DNA of 64,000 nt, taken from NCBI RefSeq assembly GCF_002266425.1, contig NZ_NPMN01000021.1, positions 18,271 to 82,270 of the forward strand, in the 5' to 3' direction. Of this stretch, positions 54,891 to 63,996 are shown in pieces. Numbering within the stretch: position 1 is the stretch's first letter; every line of letters begins with the position of its first letter. Below the pieces are notes generated by a model, which was given only the letters and a program-made list of their open reading frames with translations, did no database searches and was not told the DNA's origin. Made by a program: the position numbers and the translations under genes. This DNA is from Tissierella sp. P1 (GTDB lineage Bacteria > Bacillota > Clostridia > Tissierellales > Tissierellaceae).

Positions 54891-55853
54891 ATGTATCAAG
54901 GTTATATAACTGATGTTCAAGGTATTAAAGTAGGCCATGTACAGTCAGAGGAAGGCATGACTGGATGTACTGTGATTATATGTGAGCAAGGGGCAACAGG
55001 TGGAGTAGATGTAAGGGGATCGGCTCCGGGGACTAGAGAGACAGATTTATTTAAGGCAGAAAAGATGGTAGATAAGGTTCATGCTATAGTTTTATCCGGT
55101 GGGTCTGCATTTGGTTTGGAGGCTGCATCTGGTGTTATGAAATATCTAGAAGAACAAAATATTGGACTTGACGTGGGAGTGACTAAAGTTCCCATAGTGG
55201 CTTCTGCTGTTATATTTGATTTAAATATCGGAAATTATAAGATTAGACCTGATTTTAATATGGGATATAAGGCTGCTGAAATTGCAACCTCTTATGAAAA
55301 TAGGCAAGGGAATATAGGATGTGGCATGGGAGCTACAATAGGAAAGATTCTAGGACCACAGGGGGCTATGAAATCGGGACTAGGTTCAGCAACTGTAAAA
55401 GTAGGGGATTTGATGGTATCAGCTATAGTTTCTGTAAATAGTTTTGGTGATATATATGATTTTAGATTGAATAGGCAAATTGCAGGAGTATATGATTATA
55501 AAAATAATAGCCTATTAAACACTGTAGAAATTATGAAAGATATGAATAAAGATTTAGGATTTAATGTACAGAATACAACTATAGGTGTAATAGGAACAAA
55601 TGCAATTCTAACTAAGGCAGAAGCAAATAAAATTTCTGAAATGGCTCATAATGGTTATGCAAGATCTATAGATCCAATACATACCATGTTAGATGGCGAT
55701 ACTATATTTACTATGGCCACTAATGAAATAAAGGCAGACATTAGCCTTATAGGAACATTAGCAGCTGAAGTTATGAGTAAGGCTATAATAAATGGAGTAT
55801 TGTTTGCAGAAGGTAGTCACGGATTAAATGCATATAGAGATATTAAAAGTTGA
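54891..55853 (+). CDS. P1-family (DmpA/BapA-type) aminopeptidase
   Basis: This 320-residue N-terminal-nucleophile hydrolase family protein has VQGIKVGHVQSEEGMTGCTVI, GGVDVRGSAPGTRETDL, LSGGSAFGLEAASGVMKYLEE and NTTIGVIGTNA (about 229-239). The proenzyme is expected to be cut just before the Thr/Ser nucleophile in that last motif. Relatives cleave beta-alanyl or D-amino peptides. GGGGTG lies before the ATG. Its neighbours on one side are the beta-amino-acid-like genes, and on the other pantothenate-related genes; a link to beta-alanine is possible but unproven. Confidence 0.87.
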   Translation: MYQGYITDVQGIKVGHVQSEEGMTGCTVIICEQGATGGVDVRGSAPGTRETDLFKAEKMVDKVHAIVLSGGSAFGLEAASGVMKYLEEQNIGLDVGVTKVPIVASAVIFDLNIGNYKIRPDFNMGYKAAEIATSYENRQGNIGCGMGATIGKILGPQGAMKSGLGSATVKVGDLMVSAIVSVNSFGDIYDFRLNRQIAGVYDYKNNSLLNTVEIMKDMNKDLGFNVQNTTIGVIGTNAILTKAEANKISEMAHNGYARSIDPIHTMLDGDTIFTMATNEIKADISLIGTLAAEVMSKAIINGVLFAEGSHGLNAYRDIKS

Positions 55854-55880
55854 GAATTGATAATCAATAATGAACAATTT

Positions 55881-56026
55881 CGCAGTCTCGCAACTCCAAT
55901 CTATTTACTTGCTGCCTCTATCTACCCCGTAGGGTATAATTCAGTGGTGTCCGATAGGACCTACGCTCCGTTTGACCTACCATCAATTTATGGAAATTCA
56001 CCATAAATCGGGTTAGGTCATAAAAA
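55881..56026 (+). repeat. TGACCTA/TAGGTCA repeat, copy 2
   Basis: It starts CGCAGTCTCGCAACTCC and ends GTTAGGTCATAAAAA like copy 1 at 12687-12796, but has extra internal DNA, including the inverted pair ATTTATGG/CCATAAAT. It is the main content of the 319-base gap between the peptidase and transporter genes. Confidence 0.65.
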
Positions 56027-56172
56027 TAATATTGCATTAATATAAAAATAGAATTATAATGTTTTTGTCAGAAGGCCAACATCAACTAGAGTTGGACTGA
56101 ATGGATTTTAAAGTTGAATATTTTATCGACTGGTATCCAAAAATAAAAGGAACTAGAGCGGGAGGGATTTTA

Positions 56173-56922
56173 ATGGTAAAAGAAAAAGGATTTAATGTAA
56201 GAAAGATGGCCATTATTGGAGTGTTAGGTGCTATTTCGGCAGTATTAGGTATGACTCCATTAGGCTTTATACCTGTAGGGCCTACAAGGGCAACAATAAT
56301 GCATATACCTGTTATTATTGGGGCAGTAATGGAAGGTCCGATAGTGGGTGGATTTGTAGGTTTGATATTTGGATTATTTAGTATTTTTCAAGCTCTAACT
56401 AATCCAACACCAGTATCATTTGTATTTTTAAATCCATTGGTTTCAGTATTACCAAGAGTATTAATAGGAATAGTGTCATACTATGTATATAATGCTCTAA
56501 GTAATTTAGGTAAGAATAAGACTATGGCAATATTATATTTGATGTGGGTAGGAATAATAGGATATTTATCTTATGGAATATATATAAATATTATAAATTC
56601 ACAGAGCATGTGGATGACTTTAATGAATATGGTTCTTATAATATTGACTTTAGTAATAGCTTATTTTACTCAGATTAAGTTTAAGGATAAAGCATTAGAT
56701 GTTGTAATAGCTTCTGCTATAGGAACATTAACCAATACTATGGGAGTTCTTTCCATGATATATTTGTTTTATGCTGAAAGATTTGTAGAAGCTATAGGGG
56801 GAGATGTTTCCACTGCAAGAAAAATTATTTTTGGGATAGGTATAACTAATGGTATACCTGAGGCTATTATAGGGATTATAATAGTGACTTCTGTAGTAGG
56901 AGCTTTAAAGAGTAAGGGATAA
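56173..56922 (+). CDS. ECF transporter S (substrate-binding membrane) component
   Basis: This 249-residue membrane protein has six or seven helices and the S-component features [21 protein letters not shown] (about 37-57) and [22 protein letters not shown] 56173 is preferred, with GGAGGG upstream; the frame is open further 5' without a ribosome site. Such proteins bind a vitamin and use a shared energising module encoded elsewhere. The gene lies 19 bases before coaX, so pantothenate is the likely vitamin (PanT-like), by context only. Confidence 0.82.
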   Translation: MVKEKGFNVRKMAIIGVLGAISAVLGMTPLGFIPVGPTRATIMHIPVIIGAVMEGPIVGGFVGLIFGLFSIFQALTNPTPVSFVFLNPLVSVLPRVLIGIVSYYVYNALSNLGKNKTMAILYLMWVGIIGYLSYGIYINIINSQSMWMTLMNMVLIILTLVIAYFTQIKFKDKALDVVIASAIGTLTNTMGVLSMIYLFYAERFVEAIGGDVSTARKIIFGIGITNGIPEAIIGIIIVTSVVGALKSKG

Positions 56923-56941
56923 GAAACGGGGTGTGAAATTA

Positions 56942-57713
56942 TTGTTATTAGTAATAGATGTTGGTAACACTAATGTAGTATTCGGAGTATATAAAGATAA
57001 ACAATTATTATACGATTGGAGGATTGCAACAGAAAAGGATAGGACATCTGATGAATATGGACTTTTATTTGAGCAAATTTTTAGATATCATGGATTAGAC
57101 CCAAAAGAAGTAAAAGATGTTATTATTTCTTCTGTAGTACCACCATTGATGCATACTTTACCAGCTATGAGTATAAAATACTTTGGTATAGATCCTATTG
57201 TAGTAGGTCCTGGAGTTAAAACTGGAATGAATATAAAATATGATAACCCAAGAGAAGTAGGCTGATAGAATAGTAAATGCCGTAGCTGCTTATGAGAAAT
57301 ATGGTGGTCCTTTAATAATCGTAGATTTTGGTACGGCGATTACATTTTGTGCAGTATCTAAAGAAGGAGATTATCTAGGAGGTGCTATTACTCCAGGAAT
57401 TAAAATTTCTTCTGAAGCATTATTTATGAGAACAGCAAAACTTCCTAAGGTAGAAATCGCAAAGCCAGATAGAGTAATAGCAAAGAATACAATAAATAGT
57501 ATTCAGTCAGGATTAGTATTTGGATATATAGGAATGGTTGACTATATAATAGAAAAGATGATTAAGGAAATGGGAGAAAATGAAAGAACAGTAAATATCA
57601 TAGCAACTGGAGGATTTTCAAACCTTATCGCAGCAGAAAGTAAATATATTAAGAAGATAGATAAATTACTGACTTTAGAAGGCTTGAGGATAGTATTTGA
57701 AAGAAATAAGTAA
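56942..57713 (+). CDS. coaX: type III pantothenate kinase (apparent frameshift)
   Basis: CoaX phosphorylates pantothenate, the first step of coenzyme A synthesis. [16 protein letters not shown] at the start is the phosphate loop; later come [23 protein letters not shown] and [13 protein letters not shown] (catalytic Asp). Frame one stops at 57263. The conserved EVGADRI indicates that two bases of the glycine codon are missing at about 57260, or less likely that one G is extra. Bases 57261-57425 are coding although no start opens them. TTG 56942 gives the usual MLLVIDVG start. Confidence 0.9.
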
Positions 57714-57739
57714 GTAGCTAAATAGCTACTTACTTTTCT
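57710..57739 (+). terminator. hairpin between coaX and dusB
   Basis: GTAAGTAGCTA (57710-57720) pairs with TAGCTACTTAC (57723-57733), followed by TTTTC. It overlaps the coaX stop. Confidence 0.65.
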
Positions 57740-57757
57740 AATATTCGAGGTGAATGT

Positions 57758-58725
57758 ATGAGAATAGGAAATGTAAAATTGGAGAATAATGTATTCTTAG
57801 CTCCTATGGCAGGAGTCACAGACTTAGCCTTTAGAATACTATGTAAGGAAATGGGAGCAGGATTAGTAGTTTCTGAGATGGTTAGTAGCAAGGGTATATA
57901 TTATAAGGATCCTGGAACTAAGACTTTATTACAAGTAAATCCTAAAGAAAGACCGATAGCAATTCAAATATTTGGATCTGATCCAGAAATAATGGCAAAT
58001 ATTGTAGAAGAATATTTAAATCCTAGAGAAGATATAGATATTATAGATATAAATATGGGCTGTCCTGCACCTAAGATAGTTAAAAATGGCGATGGTAGTG
58101 CTTTAATGAAAGATATTATATTAGCTAGAAAAATATTAAGAGAGGTGGTGAAGGTGTCCAATAAGCCGTCACCCTAAAGATACGAATGGGATGGGATCAT
58201 GATAATATTAATGGGGTAGATTTAGCAAAGATAGCAGAGGAAGAAGGAATTTCTGCATTAACTGTTCATGCAAGAACTCGAGATATGTTTTATTCTGGAG
58301 AAGCTGATTGGAATTTTATCAAGAAAGTTAAAGAAAGTGTTACTATACCTGTCATAGGAAATGGCGATATTTTTGAACCAGAGGATGGAGTTAGAATGTT
58401 TGAGTTTACTAATTGTGATGCTATAGCCATAGGCAGAGGTTCTCAAGGAAATCCATGGATATTTAAAAGGATAATTAATTTGATGACAGGAAAAGAAGAT
58501 ATATTACCTTCCCCTGAAGAAATTGTTCGTATGTGTATAAAACATTTAAATCTTGTTTGTTCTATAAAAGGCGAGGGAGTTGGAGTAAGAGAAATGAGAA
58601 AACATACTGCTTGGTATTTAAAAGGGTTGAGGAATTCAAATGAGGTAAAAAATCTTATATATACAATTGATAATAAAGAAGAGATGGAAAGGATATTGCT
58701 TGAGTATATTGGTCTTTATTCATAG
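57758..58725 (+). CDS. dusB: tRNA-dihydrouridine synthase (apparent frameshift)
   Basis: Dus enzymes reduce uridine to dihydrouridine in tRNA with FMN. The joined frames give about 322 residues: LAPMAGVTDLAFR, SEMVSSKGIYY, INMGCPAPKIVKNGDGSALM (catalytic Cys, about 104), then IRMGWDHDNINGVDLAK, LTVHARTRDMFYSGEADW and IGNGDIFEPEDG. The frame breaks at CC 58166-58167; one more C gives SNKPVTLKIRMGWD. GAGGTG precedes the ATG. In Bacillus this gene is near lysS, as here. Confidence 0.93.
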
Positions 58726-58789
58726 CAATATGTAATGAATATAATACCTTTCTCATATAATAGAGTTAAAATTAGAGAGGAGGGTTATT

Positions 58790-59707
58790 ATAGGACTTTT
58801 ATATATATTAGATAGTGAGAAATATTTAGAGCACTATAAAGAAGGATTTATAAAATATATTCCAGAGTTTATTTTACCTAGAATTAAGCCTAAAATAATA
58901 GATAATATTATGGGAGAAAATGATATAATAGGTAGGATGGCTGGAATAAATTTAAAATCCATTGATTTTGATGATGAATATAAACTTAAAGAATATTTAG
59001 ATGCTATAATGAAACTTAAGGATGAAGATTGTACAAAATTATTTATTGAAGGATATGAGAAGTTAAATAAGGAAACTATATATCATATTCAAGAATTTAC
59101 AAATATGAAAATACTAGATGGAGAAGAAACTAGAATAAATAATCTTTCTTTAGTAATGAAAGATATATGTAATTTAATGAAAGAGGATATAGCTGAAAAG
59201 GAGATTTTAGTTATATGTGATGACAAAGAAAAAACAAAACGCACAATCAAAGAAATTTCAAAGGATGTTAGGTTTGTAACTGCCATAGGCTGTGAAGAAC
59301 ATAATGATGAAATTTATGAATATATTTTGGAGGAAACAGGACTATCTCTATTTTATCCAGTGAATATTGATAGAATCTTAGAAAATTATAGTATGATAAT
59401 TAACTTAATGGATGATTTGAGTCTAGATTTTTCTAAGGTGAGGAGAAATTGTATAGTCTTTGACTTTGGGCAGGGTAACTCCTTGCATAATAATAAAAGA
59501 CCTCCTTTTATCCAAGATTTTGCATTTAATTTAAATGATCTAGGCATTAATAAAAATAGATTGATGCAAAATAGGGTTCTTTCTAATTTATTTGAGGCTT
59601 TAGTAGAGGATAGAAAAAAAGATATAAAATATTTATATTCAGAAGGAAACTACTATTCAATAAAAGATTATGTAAATTTGTTTATAAAAGTCAAAGGAAA
59701 GTTCTAA
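58790..59707 (+). CDS. conserved protein of unknown function between dusB and greA
   Basis: About 305 residues can be read. ATG 58910 is the first standard start, but the frame is open and protein-like further upstream (GLLYILDSEKYLEHYKEGF) up to a perfect AGGAGGG at 58778-58784. There the expected start is ATA 58790 or ATT 58787, so either a rare start is used or the base is wrong; I give 58790. The middle (EKEILVICDDKEKTKRTIKE, then VFDFGQGNSLHNN) looks like a nucleotide-binding Rossmann-type alpha/beta domain. No membrane segment is visible. I do not recognise the family. Confidence 0.6.
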   Translation: MGLLYILDSEKYLEHYKEGFIKYIPEFILPRIKPKIIDNIMGENDIIGRMAGINLKSIDFDDEYKLKEYLDAIMKLKDEDCTKLFIEGYEKLNKETIYHIQEFTNMKILDGEETRINNLSLVMKDICNLMKEDIAEKEILVICDDKEKTKRTIKEISKDVRFVTAIGCEEHNDEIYEYILEETGLSLFYPVNIDRILENYSMIINLMDDLSLDFSKVRRNCIVFDFGQGNSLHNNKRPPFIQDFAFNLNDLGINKNRLMQNRVLSNLFEALVEDRKKDIKYLYSEGNYYSIKDYVNLFIKVKGKF

Positions 59708-59711
59708 GTAC

Positions 59712-59740
59712 TTGACATTATGGTTCTACTTGATTATAAT
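59712..59740 (+). promoter_or_regulatory. consensus sigma-A promoter of greA-lysS
   Basis: TTGACA (59712-59717), 17 bases, TATAAT (59735-59740): both boxes are perfect. The leader to greA is about 115 bases without a clear structure. Confidence 0.85.
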
Positions 59741-59862
59741 ATCTTGCATACAAGTAGGAAATGTACTTTATTTCTATTAATGTTAATAGTTTTGTATAGA
59801 TAAATAATATTATAAGTAAGTTTAAAAAGCACTAATATTTATTAGTTAAAGGAGAGAGTGAA

Positions 59863-60339
59863 ATGCCAGAAAGAGATGTATTCTTAACAGAAGATGGATT
59901 AAAAAGGCTAGAAGATGAATTAGATGATCTAAAGACTGTTAGAAGAAAGGAAATTGCTGAAAAGATAAAGCAAGCTTTAAGCTTTGGAGATATAAGTGAA
60001 AATTCAGAATATGACCAAGCGAAAAATGATCAAGCTCAATTGGAAGAAAGAATTGCAAAATTAGAGATGATGCTGAGAAATGCAAAAATAATAGATGAAG
60101 ATGATATTACAACTGATGTTGTAGGTATTGGTTCTAAAGTTTTAGTAAAAGATTTAGAATATGATGAAGAAATGGAATTTATTATAGTAGGGTCCGCAGA
60201 GGCTGATCCCTATAATGGTAAAATATCAAATGAGTCTCCTGTAGGGTCTGCACTTTTAGGACATATGTCTAATGACATTGTGGAAGTAGTAGTTCCAGAC
60301 GGGAAAATAGAATATCAAATACTAACTATTACTAGATAA
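59863..60339 (+). CDS. greA: transcription elongation factor GreA
   Basis: The 158-residue protein has the N-terminal coiled coil (about 10-75) with [22 protein letters not shown], whose acidic tip stimulates RNA cleavage in backtracked RNA polymerase, and a C-terminal FKBP-like domain ([18 protein letters not shown]). AAAGGAGAG precedes the ATG. It is followed by lysS after 30 bases, a common arrangement. Confidence 0.97.
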   Translation: MPERDVFLTEDGLKRLEDELDDLKTVRRKEIAEKIKQALSFGDISENSEYDQAKNDQAQLEERIAKLEMMLRNAKIIDEDDITTDVVGIGSKVLVKDLEYDEEMEFIIVGSAEADPYNGKISNESPVGSALLGHMSNDIVEVVVPDGKIEYQILTITR

Positions 60340-60369
60340 AAAGTATTAACAAACTAAGGAGGTAGAGTA

Positions 60370-61848
60370 ATGGGAGAAACGGAATTAAACTTAAATGAAA
60401 TGCTGATGATGAGAAGGGAAAAGCTTAAAGAATTAATTCAAAAGGGCAAGAATCCTTTCCTAGTTGAAAAATTTGATTATACACATCATAGCTCTACTAT
60501 TAAGGACAAATTCGAAGAGTTAGACGGGAAGAAGGTAGCAGTTGCAGGAAGAGTTATGTCTAGACGTGGACATGGAAAGGTTAGTTTTATAGATTTACAA
60601 GATAGCGAAGGACGTATTCAAATCTTTGCAAAACAAGATGTATTAGGTGAAGAAGCTTACAAAGATTTAAGTCTTTTAGATCTTGGAGATATTATAGGAG
60701 TAAATGGAGAAGTATTTAAAACAAACGCTGGTGAGATATCTATAAGGGCTGAAGAAATAATTATAATGAGCAAATCCTTACAAATCCTACCAGAAAAATT
60801 CCATGGACTAAAAGATCAAGACTTAAGATATAGACAAAGATATGTAGATTTAATAGTAAATCCTGAGGTTAAAGAAACCTTTATTATTAGAACAAAGATT
60901 ATTAAGGCAGTAAGAGAATATTTAGATGAAAAAGGATTTTTGGAAGTAGAGACTCCAATTTTAAGTCCAATAGCAGGCGGAGCAAATGCAAGACCTTTTG
61001 CTACACATCATAATGCATTAGATATCGACATGTACTTAAGAATAGCAAATGAACTATACCTAAAAAGACTTATAGTTGGTGGGTTTGAAAAAGTTTATGA
61101 AATGGGTAGAATGTTCAGAAATGAAGGTATGAGTCCAAAACATAATCCTGAGTTTACGAATATAGAGCTTTATCAGGCATATGTTGATTATGAAGAAATG
61201 ATGAGATTAACCGAAAACCTTTTTGCTTATGTAGCAGAGAAGGCTTTAGGAACGACTAAAATAAATTACCAAGGTACTGAAATAGAATTATCTCCGCCAT
61301 GGAGAAGATTAGATATGGAAGATGCAGTAAAAGAATTTACTGGTGTAGACTTCTCTACAATTAATACTGATGAAGAAGCTATTGCTATTGCTAAGGCAAA
61401 GGGACTTGAGGTTAAACCTGGTATGACTAGAGGTCATATAATATCAGAGATGTTTGAAGAATTTTGTGAAGCACATTTAATTCAGCCTACGTTTATTACA
61501 GGACATCCAGTAGAGATATCACCTCTTGCTAAGAGAAATCCAGAAGATCCGAGAAAGACCAATAGGTTTGAAGCATTTATCAATACTTGGGAGCTAGCTA
61601 ATGCTTTCTCAGAGTTAAATGATCCAATTGATCAAAGACAAAGATTTGAAGATCAAGTTAAACAAAAGGATCTAGGAGATGATGAAGCACATCCTATGGA
61701 TACAGATTTCCTAAATGCAATAGAGGTAGGGCTTCCACCTACAGGAGGGCTTGGTATTGGTATAGATAGAATGATAATACTACTTACAGATCAACCAAGC
61801 ATTAGAGATATATTGTTATTTCCAACCATGAAGCCTTTGGACGAATAG
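60370..61848 (+). CDS. lysS: lysyl-tRNA synthetase, class II
   Basis: This 492-residue synthetase has an OB-fold anticodon domain (about 55-150, [18 protein letters not shown]) and the class II catalytic domain with motif 1 ([20 protein letters not shown]), motif 2 ([18 protein letters not shown]) and motif 3 ([17 protein letters not shown]). It charges tRNA-Lys. AAGGAGG precedes the ATG. No T-box is seen; control is by the greA promoter. Confidence 0.97.
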   Translation: MGETELNLNEMLMMRREKLKELIQKGKNPFLVEKFDYTHHSSTIKDKFEELDGKKVAVAGRVMSRRGHGKVSFIDLQDSEGRIQIFAKQDVLGEEAYKDLSLLDLGDIIGVNGEVFKTNAGEISIRAEEIIIMSKSLQILPEKFHGLKDQDLRYRQRYVDLIVNPEVKETFIIRTKIIKAVREYLDEKGFLEVETPILSPIAGGANARPFATHHNALDIDMYLRIANELYLKRLIVGGFEKVYEMGRMFRNEGMSPKHNPEFTNIELYQAYVDYEEMMRLTENLFAYVAEKALGTTKINYQGTEIELSPPWRRLDMEDAVKEFTGVDFSTINTDEEAIAIAKAKGLEVKPGMTRGHIISEMFEEFCEAHLIQPTFITGHPVEISPLAKRNPEDPRKTNRFEAFINTWELANAFSELNDPIDQRQRFEDQVKQKDLGDDEAHPMDTDFLNAIEVGLPPTGGLGIGIDRMIILLTDQPSIRDILLFPTMKPLDE

Positions 61849-61917
61849 TCCATAAGATAGGAGCGTCGTAGGACAACTATGAAATTTTTAGATGAATAAT
61901 AAGTCATTGAACTATGT

Positions 61918-61949
61918 GGCAGGATAAAAAATTCCTGCCTTATTTTTTT
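61918..61949 (+). terminator. terminator of greA-lysS
   Basis: GGCAGGA (61918-61924) pairs with TCCTGCC (61933-61939), followed by TTATTTTTTT. Confidence 0.85.
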
Positions 61950-62004
61950 AACTATATCTGAGCATATTATATGAATCTCTTGCCTTAAATAAGGAGGAAT
62001 ACAA

Positions 62005-63216
62005 ATGAAGAAGATTTTGCATATTATATCTCAATATCCTGGAAAGACAGGAAGTGGAACATATTTACAGGCATTAATATCTGAGGGAAAGAAAAAAGGA
62101 CATATTCAAGGCCTTGTTTCAGGAATACATAATGGAGATATTATTAATTTGAAAAATATAGACAACTTCTATCCCGTAACCTTTAATACAAAAGAGATTC
62201 CATTCCCAATAGTAGGCATGAGTGATATCATGCCTTATGAAAGTACTAAGTATTGTGATTTAACTGAGGATATGTTAAATAGATGGAAAGAAGGTTTTAT
62301 AAAAGCAATAACTAATGCTATAGAGAATTTAAAGCCTGATATTATATTATCTCATCATCTATGGCTATCTACCTCTTTAGTAAAGGAAATTGCTGAGGAT
62401 ATTAAGGTAATAGGTATATGCCATGGTACAGATATTAGACAACTTGAAAAATGCCCTCAATATAGAAAAGAAGTATTAAATGGTTGTAGAAAGCTTGATT
62501 TGATCTTATCCTTAAGCGAAGAACAAAGACAGCTCATTAACAAGGTATATGGTATTTCTAATGACAAAATAATAGTTATGGGAGGAGGGTATAAAGGAGA
62601 TATATTCTTCCCTCCATTAAATAAAGTATATGATGAAAATATAAAAATAGTATATGCAGGTAAATTAAGTTACGCTAAAGGTGTAGTATCCTTACTTAAG
62701 GTATTTAAGAATATAAGTGAAAAATATAATATTAAACTTTTGTTAGTGGGATCAGGTACAGGAGAAGAAGAGCGGTATATTAAAGAGTTAGGATTTAGGC
62801 TGAAGGGAAATATAAATTTTCTAGGTGAATTGAGCCAAGAAGATTTAGGGAGAATTTTTAGAGAGGCGGACATATTTGTATTACCTTCCTTCTATGAAGG
62901 TCTATCTCTAGTCACAATAGAAGCTTTAGCTAGTGGATTGTTAATAGTTGTAACGGAAATTCCGGGGTTAATATCTAACTTAGGGAATATTATTAATAAT
63001 AGTGGAGCAATAGAATATGTTGGATTACCTAGAATGATTCAAGTGGATAAACCATTAGAAGAAGAGTTACCATTATTTGAACATAGACTTCAAATTGCAA
63101 TTGAAAAGCAAATTCAAAAGATATATAGAGGATATATTATAGATTATAGCATTGAAAAAGAGATAAAGAAAATGTCTTGGGATAGTATATTTGATAGAAT
63201 AGAAAAATATTTTTAG
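62005..63216 (+). CDS. glycosyltransferase family 4 protein
   Basis: This 403-residue cytoplasmic or membrane-associated enzyme has the GT-B fold. The N-terminal domain begins KILHIISQYPGKTGSGTYLQ and contains GICHGTDIRQLEKCPQY; the C-terminal domain has IVYAGKLSYAKGVVSLLKVF, FLGELSQEDLGRIFREADIF and the donor-binding E-x7-E motif in YEGLSLVTIEALASG (about 295-310). AAGGAGG precedes the ATG. It stands alone between two terminators. Donor and acceptor are unknown; a spore or wall sugar polymer is possible given the following gene. Confidence 0.88.
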   Translation: MKKILHIISQYPGKTGSGTYLQALISEGKKKGHIQGLVSGIHNGDIINLKNIDNFYPVTFNTKEIPFPIVGMSDIMPYESTKYCDLTEDMLNRWKEGFIKAITNAIENLKPDIILSHHLWLSTSLVKEIAEDIKVIGICHGTDIRQLEKCPQYRKEVLNGCRKLDLILSLSEEQRQLINKVYGISNDKIIVMGGGYKGDIFFPPLNKVYDENIKIVYAGKLSYAKGVVSLLKVFKNISEKYNIKLLLVGSGTGEEERYIKELGFRLKGNINFLGELSQEDLGRIFREADIFVLPSFYEGLSLVTIEALASGLLIVVTEIPGLISNLGNIINNSGAIEYVGLPRMIQVDKPLEEELPLFEHRLQIAIEKQIQKIYRGYIIDYSIEKEIKKMSWDSIFDRIEKYF

Positions 63217-63238
63217 TCCTTATTTATATAAAGCCTTT

Positions 63239-63350
63239 ATTATAACTTATAAGAAAATATTACTTGCTTTAATATGAACTTAACCCAAATGTAGTTCAAA
63301 AAAAGGTTTCTTTAATTCATTAACACTTTGATAGAAGCTTTTTTATTTTC
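63239..63350 (+). repeat. dispersed hairpin-ended repeat, copy 6
   Basis: It contains ATAACTTATAAGAAAATATT, TTAATATGAACTTAACC (shared with copy 4), TTCAAAAAAAGGTTTC and the hairpin end GATAGAAGCTTTTTTATT. It follows the glycosyltransferase gene. Confidence 0.6.
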
Positions 63351-63423
63351 TAACACCAATCAATGAATAAAACATGGCTCAAAGTAAAAACTACCATTAA
63401 ATAGAACAAATGGGAGGTATATT

Positions 63424-63897
63424 ATGCAAATAAATTTGAGTCAAAAAGAAAGAATGATTTTAGAGGATGGAAAACATCAAGAAGATGTCTGTGTTAAAAA
63501 ATATCAAAGCTTTGCCAATCAAGCAAAAGATCCTAATCTAAAGCAATTACTAAATAAATTAGCTTCAGAGGAGCAACATCACTATAATATTATTAATGAG
63601 TTGTTGCAAGGCAAGAAGCCAAACTTAACACATAGTGATCAAAGCATGAGTAATGACCAGACCCCTGCTATATTTACCGCTAATAATATGTCTTTTAACA
63701 ATCCTGAAGATGCTTTACTTTGTAGTGACCTATTAGCCACTGAAAAATATGTATCTGGATTTTATGATATTGGAGTGTTTGAGTCTGCAAATAAGGAGGT
63801 AAGGGAAGCATTACAGCATATTCAAAAGGAAGAACAAAGACATGGTGAAGAGCTTTTCAATTATATGCATACCCATGGAATGTATAACGTTAAATAA
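63424..63897 (+). CDS. CotF/ferritin-like spore coat protein
   Basis: This 157-residue helical protein has the pattern of the CotF-like, ferritin-fold coat proteins of Clostridia: LSQKERMILEDGKHQEDVCVKKY, EEQHHYNIINELLQGKKP (about 57-75), LLCSDLLATEKYVSGFYDIG and IQKEEQRHGEEL (about 138-149). The EExxH repeats resemble metal ligands, but whether metal is bound is unclear. TGGGAGG precedes the ATG. It is probably made late in sporulation. A terminator follows. Confidence 0.82.
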   Translation: MQINLSQKERMILEDGKHQEDVCVKKYQSFANQAKDPNLKQLLNKLASEEQHHYNIINELLQGKKPNLTHSDQSMSNDQTPAIFTANNMSFNNPEDALLCSDLLATEKYVSGFYDIGVFESANKEVREALQHIQKEEQRHGEELFNYMHTHGMYNVK

Positions 63898-63924
63898 GAA
63901 AATAAATAGTTTATATAAGGATGT

Positions 63925-63950
63925 AAGGTGAGCTGTGCTCGCCTTTATTC
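63925..63950 (+). terminator. terminator of the coat-protein gene
   Basis: AAGGTGAGC (63925-63933) pairs with GCTCGCCTT (63937-63945), one G-T pair, loop TGT, then TATTC. Confidence 0.7.
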
Positions 63951-63990
63951 ATTTATTTTGAAAAACTTGAAAACTTTTTTAAAATAAGTA

Positions 63991-63996
63991 TTGACT
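63991..63996 (+). promoter_or_regulatory. possible -35 box at the window edge
   Basis: TTGACT after an AT-rich stretch. The matching -10 would lie outside the window. Confidence 0.3.

Noticed and set aside
56027..56172. Riboswitch before the ECF S-component gene
   Set aside because: A small CCAAC/GTTGG hairpin is present, but I see neither a known aptamer nor a terminator or ribosome-site sequester.
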